A DNA stretch of 63,674 nt, taken from contig CAYLSV010000011.1 in NCBI GenBank assembly GCA_964386435.1, positions 1-63,674 of the forward strand, in the 5' to 3' direction. The first letter of the stretch is position 1; the number at the start of each line of letters is the position of its first letter. The notes under the pieces are model-generated. The model made no database searches and had not been told where the DNA came from. It saw nothing but the letters and a program-made list of their open reading frames with translations. The position numbers were made by a program, and so were the translations under genes. Positions 10,101 through 22,100 of the stretch are shown here, piece after piece. The DNA comes from CAYLSV01 sp964386435. GTDB taxonomy: Bacteria; Planctomycetota; Phycisphaerae; Tepidisphaerales; Tepidisphaeraceae.

Positions 10101-13100
10101 TCGTTCGTGTTTGCCACTGTCAGCGTGAAGCTGTCGGCCGCCGATGCGCCGGCGGTGTCCGTGGCGATCACGCGGACGGCGACGGTGCCGACGTCATCGT
10201 TGCCCGGCGTGCCGCTGAAGGTGCCGGTGTCCGCGTCGAACGCCAGCCAGATCGGCAGCACGCTGCCGTCGGCGAGCGTGGCCGTGAGTGTCAAGTCATC
10301 GCCATGGACCAGGTCGGCGTCGGCGAACGCATCGGCCGGCAATTTGTAGGTGAACGCGGCGTCTTCGACGGCCGACTGGTCGGCCGCGCCCGCGTCCACC
10401 GTCGGCACGTCGTTGACATTGGCGACGGTGAGCGTGAACGACGCAGCTGCCGATGCGCCCGCCGCATCGGTGGCGATCACGCGGACCGACACGGTGCCGA
10501 CATCACCGTTCGCCGGGTTGCCGCTGAACGAACCCGTGTCGGCGTCGAACGAGAGCCACGACGGCAGTGGCGAGCCGTCGGTCAGCGTGGCCGACAGCGT
10601 CAGTTCATCGCCGTGCACCAGGTCCGCATCGGCGAAGGCGTCGGCCGGGAGCGTGTAGTCGAAGGCGACGTCTTCGACGGCGGATTGGTCGGTCGCCCCC
10701 GCGTCGACGGTCGGGGCGTCGTTCACGTTCATTACCGCGAGCACGAAGTTATCGGCCGACGACGCACCCACCGTGTCGGTCGCGGTGACGCGGATGTCGA
10801 GGGTGCCCACGTCGCCGTTGCCCGGCGTGCCGCTGAACGTGCCGGCGTCAGCGTCAAAGTTGAGCCACGCGGGCAACGCGCTGCCGTCGGCAAGGGTGGC
10901 GGTGAGCGTCAACTCGTCGCCGTGGACCAAGTCGGCATCGGCGAAGGCGTCGACCGGCAGCGTGTAGCTGAACGCGGTGTCCTCGACGGCCGATTGATCG
11001 GCCGCGCCGGCGTCCACGGTCGGCGCGTCGTTCGTGTTCGCCACGGTGAGCGCGAAGGTGTCGGCCGCCGAGGCGCCGCTTGTGTCGGTGGCGGTGACGC
11101 GTACGACGAAGTCGCCCACGTCGGCGTTGTCTGGCGTGCCGCTGAACGCGGCGGTGTCTGGATCGAACGTGAGCCACGTCGGCAAGGCGCTGCCGTCGGC
11201 GAGGGTGGCGGTGAGCGTGAGGTCGTCGCCGTGAATCAAGTCATCATCGGCGAAGGCGTCGGCGGGAAGCGTGTAGCTGAACGTCGCGTCCTCCGTGGCC
11301 GACTGGCCGGTGGTGCCGGCGTGGACGGTGGGCGCGTCGTTGGTGTTGCCGACCAAGAGGGCGAACGTGTCCGCGGCCGAAGCCCCGGCGACATCGGTGG
11401 CGACGACCCGCACGCTGATGCTGCCCACGTCGCTGTTCTCCGGCGTGCCGCTGAACTCGCCGGTGTCGGCATCAAAACTCAGCCAAGTCGGCAGGGCACT
11501 GCCGTCGGCCAGCGTCGCCGCGAGCGTCAACTCGTCGCCGTGAATCAAGTCGTCGTCGGCGAAGGCGTCGACCGGCAACGCGTAGGCAAATGCGGCATCC
11601 TCGGTGGCCGCTTGGTTGCTCGTGCCGACGTCAACGGTTGGGGCGTCGTTCGTGTTGGTCGTGCTGATCGCGAAGTCGCTCGTTGCAACGCTGCCGGTGA
11701 GGTCGGTCGCGGTCACGCGGACGTTGATTACGCCGACGTCAGCGTTCTCCGGCGTGCCGGTGAACGCGCCGGTGTCGGCATCAAAACTGAGCCACGTCGG
11801 CAACGCGCTGCCGTCGGCGAGGGTGGCGGTGAGCGCCAGCTCGTCACCGTGAATCAGGTCGTCGTCGGCGAAGGCGTCGGCGGGCAGCGTGTAATTGAAC
11901 GCGGCGTCTTCCGTTGCCGCTTGATTGGTCGTGCCGACGTCGACGGTTGGGCCGTCGTTGGTGTTCGTCGTCGTGATCGTGAAGTCGCTGCTCGCGGTTT
12001 CGCCGGCGAGGTCGATGGCCGTCACGCGGACCGAGACGGTGCCGACGTCGGCGTTGTCGGGGGTGCCGGTGAACGTGCCGGCGTCGGCGTCGAACGTGAG
12101 CCACGTCGGCAGGGCGCTGCCGTCGGCGAGGGTGGCGGACAGGGTCAGCTCGTCGCCGTGGGCGAGGTCATCGTCGGCGAAGGCGTCGGCGGGCAGCGTG
12201 TAGTTGAAGGCCGCGTCTTCGTTGGCGATTTGATCTGTGGCGCCGGCGTCGACGACGGGGGCGTCGTTGGTGTTGGACGTGGTGATGGTGAACGTGTCGG
12301 TGGTCGTCGCGTTGGCGGAATCTGTGGCGGTGACGCGGACCGTGATCGTGCCGACGTCGGCGTTGTCGGGGGTGCCGGTGAACGTGCCGGCGTCGGCGTC
12401 GAACGTGAGCCACGTCGGCAGGGCGCTGCCGTCGGCGAGGGTGGCGGACAGGGTCAGCTCGTCGCCGTGGACGAGGTCGTCGTCGGCGAAGGCGTCGGCG
12501 GGAAGCGTGTAGGCGAACGGCATGTCCTCGGTGGCAGCTTGATTGCTGGTGCCGGCGTCGACGGTTGGGCCGTCGTTGGTGTTGGCGGTGGTGATCGTGA
12601 ACGTGTCGCTGGCGGTGGCGTTGCTCGTGTCGGTGGCGGTGATGCGGACGGTGATCGTGCCGACGTCGGCATTGGCCGGGGTGCCGGTGAAGGTGCCGTT
12701 ATCGGGGTCGAAGGTGAGCCAAGCCGGCAGCGCATTGCCATCGGCCAGGGTGGCGGTGAGCGTGAGTTCGTCGCCGTGGATCAGGTCGGCGTCGGCGAAG
12801 GCTTCGGCGGGCAGGGCGTAGTTGAACGCGGCATCTTCGGTGGCGACTTCGTTGCTCGTGCCGGCGTCGACGGTCGGGGCGTCGTTGGTGTTGCTGACGG
12901 AGAGGGTGAAGGTGTCGGCGGCCGTCTCGCCGGCGCTGTCGGTGGCGGTGACGCGGATGCTCAGGCTGCCGACGTCGGCGTTCTCCGGCGTGCCGGTGAA
13001 GGTGTTGGTCGTGTTGTCGAAGGTGAGCCAAGTCGGCAGGGCGCTGCCGTCGGCGAGGGTGGCGGACAGGGTCAGGGTGTCGCCGTCGTCGACGTCGTTG

Positions 13101-16100
13101 AAGGCGGCGTCATCGATGCGGTAGGTGAAGGCATGACCCTGCGTCGCGCCTTGGTCGGACAGCGGCGTGTCGCTTGTCGGGCCTTCGTTGAGGTCGGTGA
13201 CGTTCACCGTCAGCGTCTGCTGGTCGGTGAGGCCGTCGGGATCGGTGGCGACAACGTCAAGGGCATAATTGGCGGCGGCCTCGTGGTCGAGGGGGGCGGT
13301 GGTGCGGATCTCGCCGGTGCCGGCGTCGATGGTGAACCGGCCGTCGTGGTCGTCGGCGAGGGTGTAGGTGAGGGTGTCGGTGTCGGGGTCCGTGGCGCTG
13401 GCCGTGGCGATTGTGGTGGCGGCGGCGTTCTCGTTGATACTGATCGAGCCAAGCGCGCTCAGCAGCGGAGCCTCGTTGAGGTCCTGAACGGTGATCGTGA
13501 TGACCTGGTCGTGCGTCAGGCCGGTGGCGTCGGTGGTGCGGATGGTGATGTCGTGGCTGCCGGCGGCCTCGTGGTCGAGCGGGCCTGTTGTGGTGACTTC
13601 GCCGGTGTTGGCGTCGATGGCGAAGTGGTTGCCGGGATTGGCTTCGAGGCTGAAGGTGTGGGTGTCGCCGTCGTCGATGTCGATGACGCTGGCGGTGCCG
13701 ATGATGGTGCCGGCGACGGCGTTCTCGGCGACGATCGTGTTGCTCAGGGCGACGGCCGTCGGGCGTTCGTTGACGTCGTCGACGGTGATGGTGAACGTCT
13801 CGTCGGTCGTATTGCCCGCGGCGTCGGTGACTTCGACCGTCACGTCGTGGGTCGCGCCCGTCTCGTGGTCGAGGGCAGCGGCGACACGGAGGATGCCGTT
13901 GGAGTCGATGGTGAACTTGCCGGCGGCATCGTCGGTGAGGGTGAAGCTGAAGTCGTCGAGCCGGTCGCCGTCGGTGACGGCCACCGCGCCCACGGCGGTG
14001 CCGACGGCGGCATCCTCGAGAACGTTGCTGTCGGAGAGGTTCAGCGCGGTGGGTGCCTCGGCGGCGTCGGTGACGAGGAGCGTGAACGCCTGCACCGACT
14101 CGGCGCCGTCGGCGTCGGTGGCGGTGATCTGCAGCGCGACCTCGGGCTCGGCTTCATGATTGAGGCTGTGGCCGGCCTTGAGCTTGAGCTGGCCGGCGGC
14201 GACCTCGAAGCGGTTGTCGTCGACGGTGAAGGTGAGCGTGTCGCCGTCATCGTGGTCGCTGGCGGCGAGGGTGCCGATCGTCGCGCCCGCGGCGTTCTCG
14301 GCGACGGCGGCGTCGTGGGCGGCACCGCTGTCGGGGGCGGCGGTGGTGTCGAACTCGAGCCGGCCGGACCACGGCATCGTCTCCTGGCCGGCGTGGAGCG
14401 TACCGGTGTTCTGGCGGTAGGTGACGCCGGGGTCTTCGGCCTCGGTGCGTTGGCCGTTGACCTCGATCCAATCGACTTGCAGGTTGCGGTCGCCGCCGTT
14501 GCCTTGGGCGTTGTTGTCGAAGCTGACCCACACCGAATCGGGCGCGGTCCCGGCGGGCAGCGTGACGTCGACGGCCTCGTGCGTCATCTCGGCCCAGTCG
14601 GCCACGCCTTCGGCAACTTTGACGCCGTCGGCCCAGACACTGAACGCCGGCGGCGTTGCCACGTCGCCGCCGAAGTCGGGGGCAATGCTCACGCGAATCA
14701 GGTTCGGCACCGCGGTGTCGGCGGCGAGCTGCACGTCGAACGGTGCCTCGTTCACGTCGGCGACGGTGACGGTCACGTCCTGCTGCGTGCTCAGACCGGC
14801 GCGGTCCGTGATGGAGACGGTCAGGTCCCGCTGGTCGGCCGCTTCATGGTCGAGCGGGCCGGTGAGGGTGATCTCGCCGGTGGCCGCATCGATGGCGAAC
14901 TTGCCGTCACCGTTGCCGTTGGTGATCGCGTAAGCGAGCTCGTCGCCGGCATCGACGTCGCTGCCCGAAGCGCTGCCGACAACGGTGCCGGCTGCTTCGT
15001 TCTCGTCGACGGTGAAGCTCGCCGCCACGGTGGTCGGGGCTTCGTTCACGTCGTTGATGTCGATCGCGATCTGGCCGGTGTCGCTGGTGCCCGCGTCGTC
15101 GGTGACGGTGACGGTGAGCGTCTGCTGCGGGTTGGTTTCGTGATCGAGCAGGCTGGCGTCGGCGACGGTGATCTCGCCGGTGGCAGCGTCAATGGCAAAC
15201 GCGCCGTTGTCGTTACCGGCGGTGATGGCGTAGCCGAGGACGGCACCCGGGTCGACGTCGCTGGCGAGTACTGTGCCGACGACGTCGCTGTTGGTCGTGT
15301 TCTCATTGATGTCGAAAATCTGATCGTCGACGACGGGCAGATCGTTCGTGTGGCCGACGGTGAGGGCGAAGCTGTTGCTGACGCTGCGGCCGGTGCCGTC
15401 GTCGGCGGTGACGCGGATGATGAGGGTGCCGGTGTCGGCCTGCTCAGGTGTGCCGGCAAGGGTCAGGGTGCGGGCCGAGGCGTCCCAGGTGGTGGTCAGC
15501 CAATCGGGCAACACACTGCCGTCGGCCAGGGTGGCGGCGAGCGTGAGCGGATCATTGTCCTCGTCGTCGAACGCGTCGGCTGAGATGACGTGCGTGAACG
15601 GTTGGTCCTCGGCGGCCGTGATGTTGGTCAGCGGCGCGGCGACGGTCGGGGCGTCGGGGGCGTCGGTGACGGTGACGTCGTAGTCGCGGGAGTCGGTCAG
15701 GCCGGCGGCGTCGCGGGCCTCGACGGTGATGCGGTGAGTGGCGGCGGCCTCGTGGTTGAGACTGGCGAGCGCGCGGACGGCCCCGCTGCTGGGGTCGATG
15801 GCGAACAGGCCGCCGGCGTCGTCGGTCAGGCTGTAGGTGATGGCGTCGCCGTCGTCGACGTCGCTGGCGGCGACGCCACCGGCGGAGGCGTCGGCCGCCA
15901 GGTTCTCGGCGACGGCCAGCGTGGCGGCGGCGAGGGTCGGGGCCTCGTTGATGTCGGTGACGGCGAGGGTGAAGATCTGCTGCCGCTCCAGGCCGGCGGC
16001 GTCGGTGATCGTGGCGGTGATGGTGTGGGTCGGGTCGTTCTCGTGGTTGAGCAGCGCGGCGTTGTCGACGCTGACGACGCCGGTGGTCGGATCGACCTTG

Positions 16101-19100
16101 AACCGGCCGCCGGCGGTGTCGGTCAGGGCGTAGGTGGCGGTGTCGTCGACGTCGGGATCGTTGCCCGCCAAGGTGCCGACGACGTCGTCCTCGCTTGCGT
16201 TCTCGGGGATCGTGTTGCCGGTGAGGGTCAGCGCGTCGGGGGCTTCGTTGACGTCGGTGACGGCAATGCTCAGCGTCTGCGTGTGGACGTTGTTGGCGGA
16301 GTCGGTGACGGTGACGGTAACGGCGTGGGCATCGGCGGTCTCGTGATCGAGCAGTGAGCCGTTGGCGACGGTGATCTGGCCGGTGGTCTCATCGATCGCG
16401 AAGCGGCCGCCGGCGGAATTGGTGAGGGCGAAGCTGTGGCTGTCGCCGGCGTCGGCGTCCACCGGCTGGATCGTGGCCACGGCGGCTCCGTCGGCCGCGG
16501 TTTCCGGGATCGACAACGCTGTCGCTGTCAACACGAGGTTGTCGATGGCCGCATCCGTGTCGCTTGATGACGGGGAGGTGTCGGAGAACCGCAGCGTAGT
16601 GGTGGCCTCGTTGGCGGTGAAGGTGAACGTGTGGCGCTCGTAGCTGACAGGTACGCTGCCGATGTCCGAGACCGTTTGGTCGAGAAGCGGGTCGGCGCCG
16701 ATCGCCTCGACGCGCAGCCGCTGCAGCTTGCTCGATGCATTGGCGCCGTAGTCGAACGCGAGCGTGTAGGTTTGTCCGGGTGTGGTGCTGACGACGGTCT
16801 CCGCCACGCCCCCGCCGCCTTGACTGTTCCCGAAGCGGAGGTAGTCGCTGCCGTGGGACGGGGCCGCGCCGAAGGAGGTGGAGGAGGTGACGGTCGTGGC
16901 CCCCGACGTGGTCCAGCCGGTTGTACCGTCCTCGAAGCTGCCGTTGGTGAGCAGGTTGGGACTGGAGATCAAAAGCCCGGTGGGGGCCTCGTTCACGTCG
17001 GCGACGGTGATCGTGATTGCCTGGGTGTGCAGATTGCCGGCGGCGTCTTCGACCTCGACGGTTACGCCGTGAGTTTCGCCGCTCTCGTGGTCCAGCAGCG
17101 AACGGTCGGCGACGGTGATGACGCCGGTGGCCGGGTCGACGGCGAAGCGGTTGCCGGCGTCGTCGGTGAGGGTGAAGGTGTGCGCATCATCGGCGTCGGC
17201 GTCGATTGGCAGGACGCGGGCGACCTCGGAGCCGTCGGCCGCGTCCTCGGCGACAATCGGGGCGGTGGTGGCGGCTTGGAGGGTGACGCGGTGGAGGCGC
17301 AGATCGACGTTGTGCGTCTCGTTGCTCTCGTCGCTGAACTGCAGCCGGGTGGTGGCGCTGTCGGCGGTGAAGCGGATCGTGTGCGTGTTCACGCCGCCGC
17401 CGACCTCGCCGATGGTTTGATCAACGAGCAGGGCGTTGCCGCCGATGGTCACGCCCAGTGCTTGAAGCGCGGGGTTGGGACCGAACCGGCCGAGGTCGAA
17501 CTGCAGGACGTACTCCTGCCCCGGCACCGTGGCGACATCCTGCCAGACCACGCCGTCGTTCGCTGACTGGCCCCCGCTGAACTGCCCGGTGTTGTTCACG
17601 TTGCCGCTGCTGGACCATCCTGCGTCTCTCTCGAACGGCTCGCCGCCGGTGACGAGGGTGGGGCCGGAGACGATTGCCGCGCCGGGGGCTTCGGCGGCAT
17701 CGATGATGCTCACGTCGAGCGTGGCAGCGTGCGACTCACCGGCGAGGTCGGTGGCGGAAACTTCCAACGCGCGGACCGGTTGGGTCTCGTGGTCGAGCGT
17801 GGCGGCGTCGGCGATCGTCACTTGGCCGGTGGCCGGGTTGATGGCGAAGGCGGCGTCGTCGTTGCCGGCGGTGATGGCGTAGCTGAGCGTGTCGCCGGCA
17901 TCGGGATCGGTGGCGGCGACCGTGCCGACGACGGCGCCGGGGGCGGCCGATTCGCTGACGCTGCCGCCGCTCTGCCAGCCGCTCACGGTCGGGGCGTCGT
18001 TGGTGGCGCTGCCGAGGGCGACGGTGACGTCGGCGAAGGCGAGGTTCTCGACGTCGCCGTGCACTGTGTCGGTGCCGTCGGGGCTGCCGGGGCGTTGGTC
18101 GGCGACGGTGTGGGTGCCGTCGTTGTTGTCGGTGATCAGGTAGTCGGCCCAACTGCCGGTGAACGTGGCGGTGTCGGTGTCATCGCCGCCTTTGAGGATG
18201 TCGTCGCCCGCGCCGCCGGTGAGGGTGTCATCGCCGACGCCGCCCTCGAGCGTGTCCCGGCCGGCGTTGCCGAAGAGCGAGTCACCGCCCTGGCCGCCGG
18301 AGAGTTTGTCGTCAATCGAGCCGCCGGCGAGCGTGTCACGGTGGGACGAGCCGAACACCCACGGCAGATTGCTCGCCGAGTCGCCCGCGGCGTCGCCGCC
18401 CGAGAAGGTGCCGAGCCCGAGGTTGACGTTCACGCCCACGGGGGAGTGGGTGTAGTTGAGTCGGTCGTAAGCCGCGCCGCTGACGAAGCTGTCGGTGCCG
18501 CCATGAAGCGTGGCGGTGATGCCGTGTTCGCTGGTGACGGCGGTGGTGTCGATGGACTCGTCGGCGTTGCTGCCGGTGACGCGGATCCCGTGGAGATGCA
18601 GATCGGTGGCGTCGAAGTCGCCGGCCATGGTGACGGCCATGCCCGAATCGCCGTTGATCAGCCGCAGGTTGTCGGCACCGGTGACTTCTGTAAGAACCGC
18701 TCCGTTCACGCTGATGACCAAGCTGTCAGCCGCGGCGGTATGACCGGTACGGGCGTTGTGGACGGCCGCCGATTCCAGCAGCACGTCGTGCGTCGTTGCG
18801 TCGGGGAAGTAGAGCTGCAAGTCGTCGTTGCCGGCACCGAAGTGCAGGCGAGCGGGAGCCTGGTTGATGGTAATGCCGTGGTCGACGCGGTTGTCGCCGA
18901 AGGTGACGGTGTCAGTTGTCAAGTCGTACTCGGCGTCGTCGAAGCGGAGGGTTTCGATGTCGCCGAGCAGGTCGGTGCCGTCGGGGCCGGCGACGGTGTG
19001 GGTACCGTCGCCGTTGTCGGTGATGACGTAGGCGTCGAGGTCGCCGGCGAAGATCGCGAGATCGCTGCCGTGGCCGCCGGCGAGGGTGTCGTCGCCCGCG

Positions 19101-22100
19101 CCGCCGGTGAAGGTGTCGGCCCCGAGGCCGCCCTCGAAGGTGTTGGCCGAGGTGTTGCCGACCAACGTGTCGTCGTGGGTTGAGCCGAAGATTCGGCCGA
19201 CGCCGCTCAGCACGTCGCCGGCAGCGTCAGTGCCAATGTGGACGCCGGTGGCGAGGTTGAGGCCGACCGCGTCGGGGGCGTTGGCGTAGTCGGCAATCGC
19301 CCCACCGCCGTGGCCGGTGAAGCTGTCGGTGCCGGCGCTGCCGACGAGGCGCACCTGGTGGCCGCTGGTGACCTCGGTGGAGTCGAGCGTTTCCGCCGCG
19401 CCGGAGCCGACGACGCGGACGGCGTCGGCGGCGAGCGCGGTGGCGTCGAAGTCGCCAGACATCGTGAGGGCAAGCGCGTCGTCGCCGTTGACGATCTCGA
19501 CGGACGCGATGCCGCGGAGTTCACTGACCTTCGTGCCGCCGACGCTGACGATCACCGCATCGGCCGCGGCGGCGAGGCCGGTGCGGGCGTTGTACGCGGC
19601 GGCCGACTCGAGGCGGATGTCATGCGTGCTGCCGTCGGGCAACGTGATCGTCACGCCGCTGCCGGTGCCGCCGGTGGCGTCCACCGTCGTCGGCAGTTGG
19701 GCGAGGTCAAAGCCGAGCGTCGCGTTGTCGCCGCTGAAGGTGACGGCGTTCGTCGCGGTGTCGTAAGTGGCGTCGTCGAATTGCAGCGCTTCGACGTCGT
19801 CGTGCACGCGATCGTCGCCGTCGGCCCCGGTGACGGTAATCGGGTTGCCGAGCGCGATCGTGTAGTTGGCGTAGCTACCCGTGAAGACGGCGGTGTCGGT
19901 GCCGTCGCCGCCGCGGAGAACGTCGTCGCCCGCGCCGCCGGTGAGCGTGTCGTCGCCGGTGCCGCCGTGGAGCGTGTCGTCGCCGCCGCCGCCTTCGACG
20001 GAGTCGGCGTCGTCGCCGGCGTTGATGTCGTCGCCGCCGCCGCCGCCAATGATCGTGTCGCTGCCGCCGCGGTCGGTCACGTCGATGCCGCTGTCGTCGA
20101 GGATGATGCGGTCGTCGCTGTGGGGCGTGGTGAAGTGGCCGACGCCGGTGACGGAGTCGCCCGCGGCGTCGCCGCCGGTGAAGCTGTTGTTCCGCAGGTC
20201 CAGCACGGTGCCGCCAACCGGGTCGTCGGTGAGCAGGTAGCGGTCGACGTCGCGGCCGACCATTGTGTCGCCGCCGGCGTTGCCCTGGAAGTTGACGCGG
20301 CTGGCGGAGGTGATGCCGGTGGTGTCGATCGAGTCGGACCCGGCATCGCCGAAGACGGTGAACGGCGTGGTGAACGGACTGGTGCCGAAGTCGCCGACGA
20401 ACGTGAAGTCTGCGCCGCCGTCGCCGGCTCGCAGGGTCATTTCGCCGAAGTTGCGGACCTCGGTCAGCTTCGTGCCGTCGACGCTGACCACAAGTGCGCC
20501 GGCCTGCGCGGTGCCGCCGGTGCGGGTGTTGAAGGTCGCGGCATCTTCGACGAGGACGGTGTGGGCCGCGCCGTCGGGAAGTTCGAGTTGGAGCGTGGAG
20601 TCGTTGGTCGCGAAGTCGATGAGCGGCGGCGTGATCGTCGTCTCCAGCCGCAGGTCCGCGCCGCTGCCGGTGATCGTGAAGACGCCGCCGGCGATGTCGA
20701 ACGTGCCGTCGGTGAAGGTGAGCGTCTCGACGTCGGCCCCGACATCGTTGCGGCGGCCGCCCTCGCTGACTTGCATCGCCCCGCCGCCGCCGTCGAAGAA
20801 GCCGAAGTCGTTAACCGCGCCGTCGAACACCATCTCGTCGGCCTCGCCGCCACCAGAAAGGGTGTCGCGGCCAGCGCCGTCGCTCAGCACGTCGTCGCCG
20901 CCGTGGCCCGTCAGGAGAACGCCGTGGTTGGTCGTGATGGCGCTGGCGTCGACGTTTTCCGACGCCGCGGTGCCGGTGACGGTGAAGGCGTCGGTAAGCA
21001 GCGTGGTCGCGTCGAAATCACCGGCGATCGTGGCGGCGAGGTCGGCGTCGCCATTGACCAGCTCGAACCGGCCGGCGCCGCGGATAACGGTGAGCTTGGT
21101 CCCGTCGACACTGACAACGAACGCGTCGATGGCGACGTTCTCGCCGGTGCGGGCGTTGTACGTCGCGGCGGCCTCGATGAGCACGGCACTCGCCGCGCCG
21201 TCAGGCAAAGTCAGGCGGACGAGGTCGCTTGCCCCGCCGCTCATCACCACGTCGCTCGGCACGTCGTCGGTTGTGAAGTCGGCGGTGCCGGCGGCGGTGT
21301 AGGTGAGCACGCCGGTGGCCGCGTCGTACTCGGCGTCGTCGAAGCGGAACGTCTCGACGTCGACCACGGTGTCGGTGCCGTCGGGGCCGACGATGGTGAA
21401 GGTGTCGTTGCCGTGGTCGGTGATGGTGTAGTCGCTGGCGTTGCCGGTGAACAGGGCGATGTCGGTGCCGGCCGAGCCGTAGATCAGGTCGTCGCCGGTG
21501 CCGCCGGCGAGGGTGTCGTCGCCGTCGTTGCCTTGGAGGGTGTCATTGTCGGCACCACCGTGAAGGCGGTCCTCGCCGATGCCGCCGCGCAGGATGTCGC
21601 GGCCGCCATGGCCGCTGAGGACGTCGTCGTCGCCGTCGCCGACGAGGGTGTCGTCGCCCGCGTTGCCGTCGATCGTGTCGTCGCCAGTGCCGCCGCTGAT
21701 GTTTGAGGCGGTGGTCGAAGCCCCGAAGCTGTCGCCGAAGCTCGAGCCGCGGACGACGGCCGCGCCGCTGGACGAGTCGCCCGCGGCCGCACCGGCAAAC
21801 GTGCCGGCGGCGTAGTCGATTTGAACGGCCGCCCCGTCCTGATACCGCAGCACATCCTGCGGCCGACCCACCATCGCGTCGGCACCCTCGCGGCCGATGA
21901 AGTCGATGGCGTGATCGCTGGTGACGGCCGTCGTGGTGACCTGATCGTCCGCCGACGAACCCAGCACCCGCAAACCGTCGAGGCCAAGTGCGGTCGCGTC
22001 AAAGTCGCCGGCGAACGTGACGGCCGCCCCGCCGTCACCAACGGTGATGTCGAGCCGCTCGGTGCCGGTCACGCTTGTCAGCTTCGAGCCGCCCAGGCTG

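Noticed and set aside
9377..15583. A 2,068-residue open frame on the plus strand opposite the CADG array, and similar long ones (for example 36236-41296 and 26615-29968).
   Set aside because: The products are Arg/Val/Gly-rich low-complexity strings with no domains. They are antisense reflections of the giant gene's high-GC codons, which rarely produce stops on the opposite strand.
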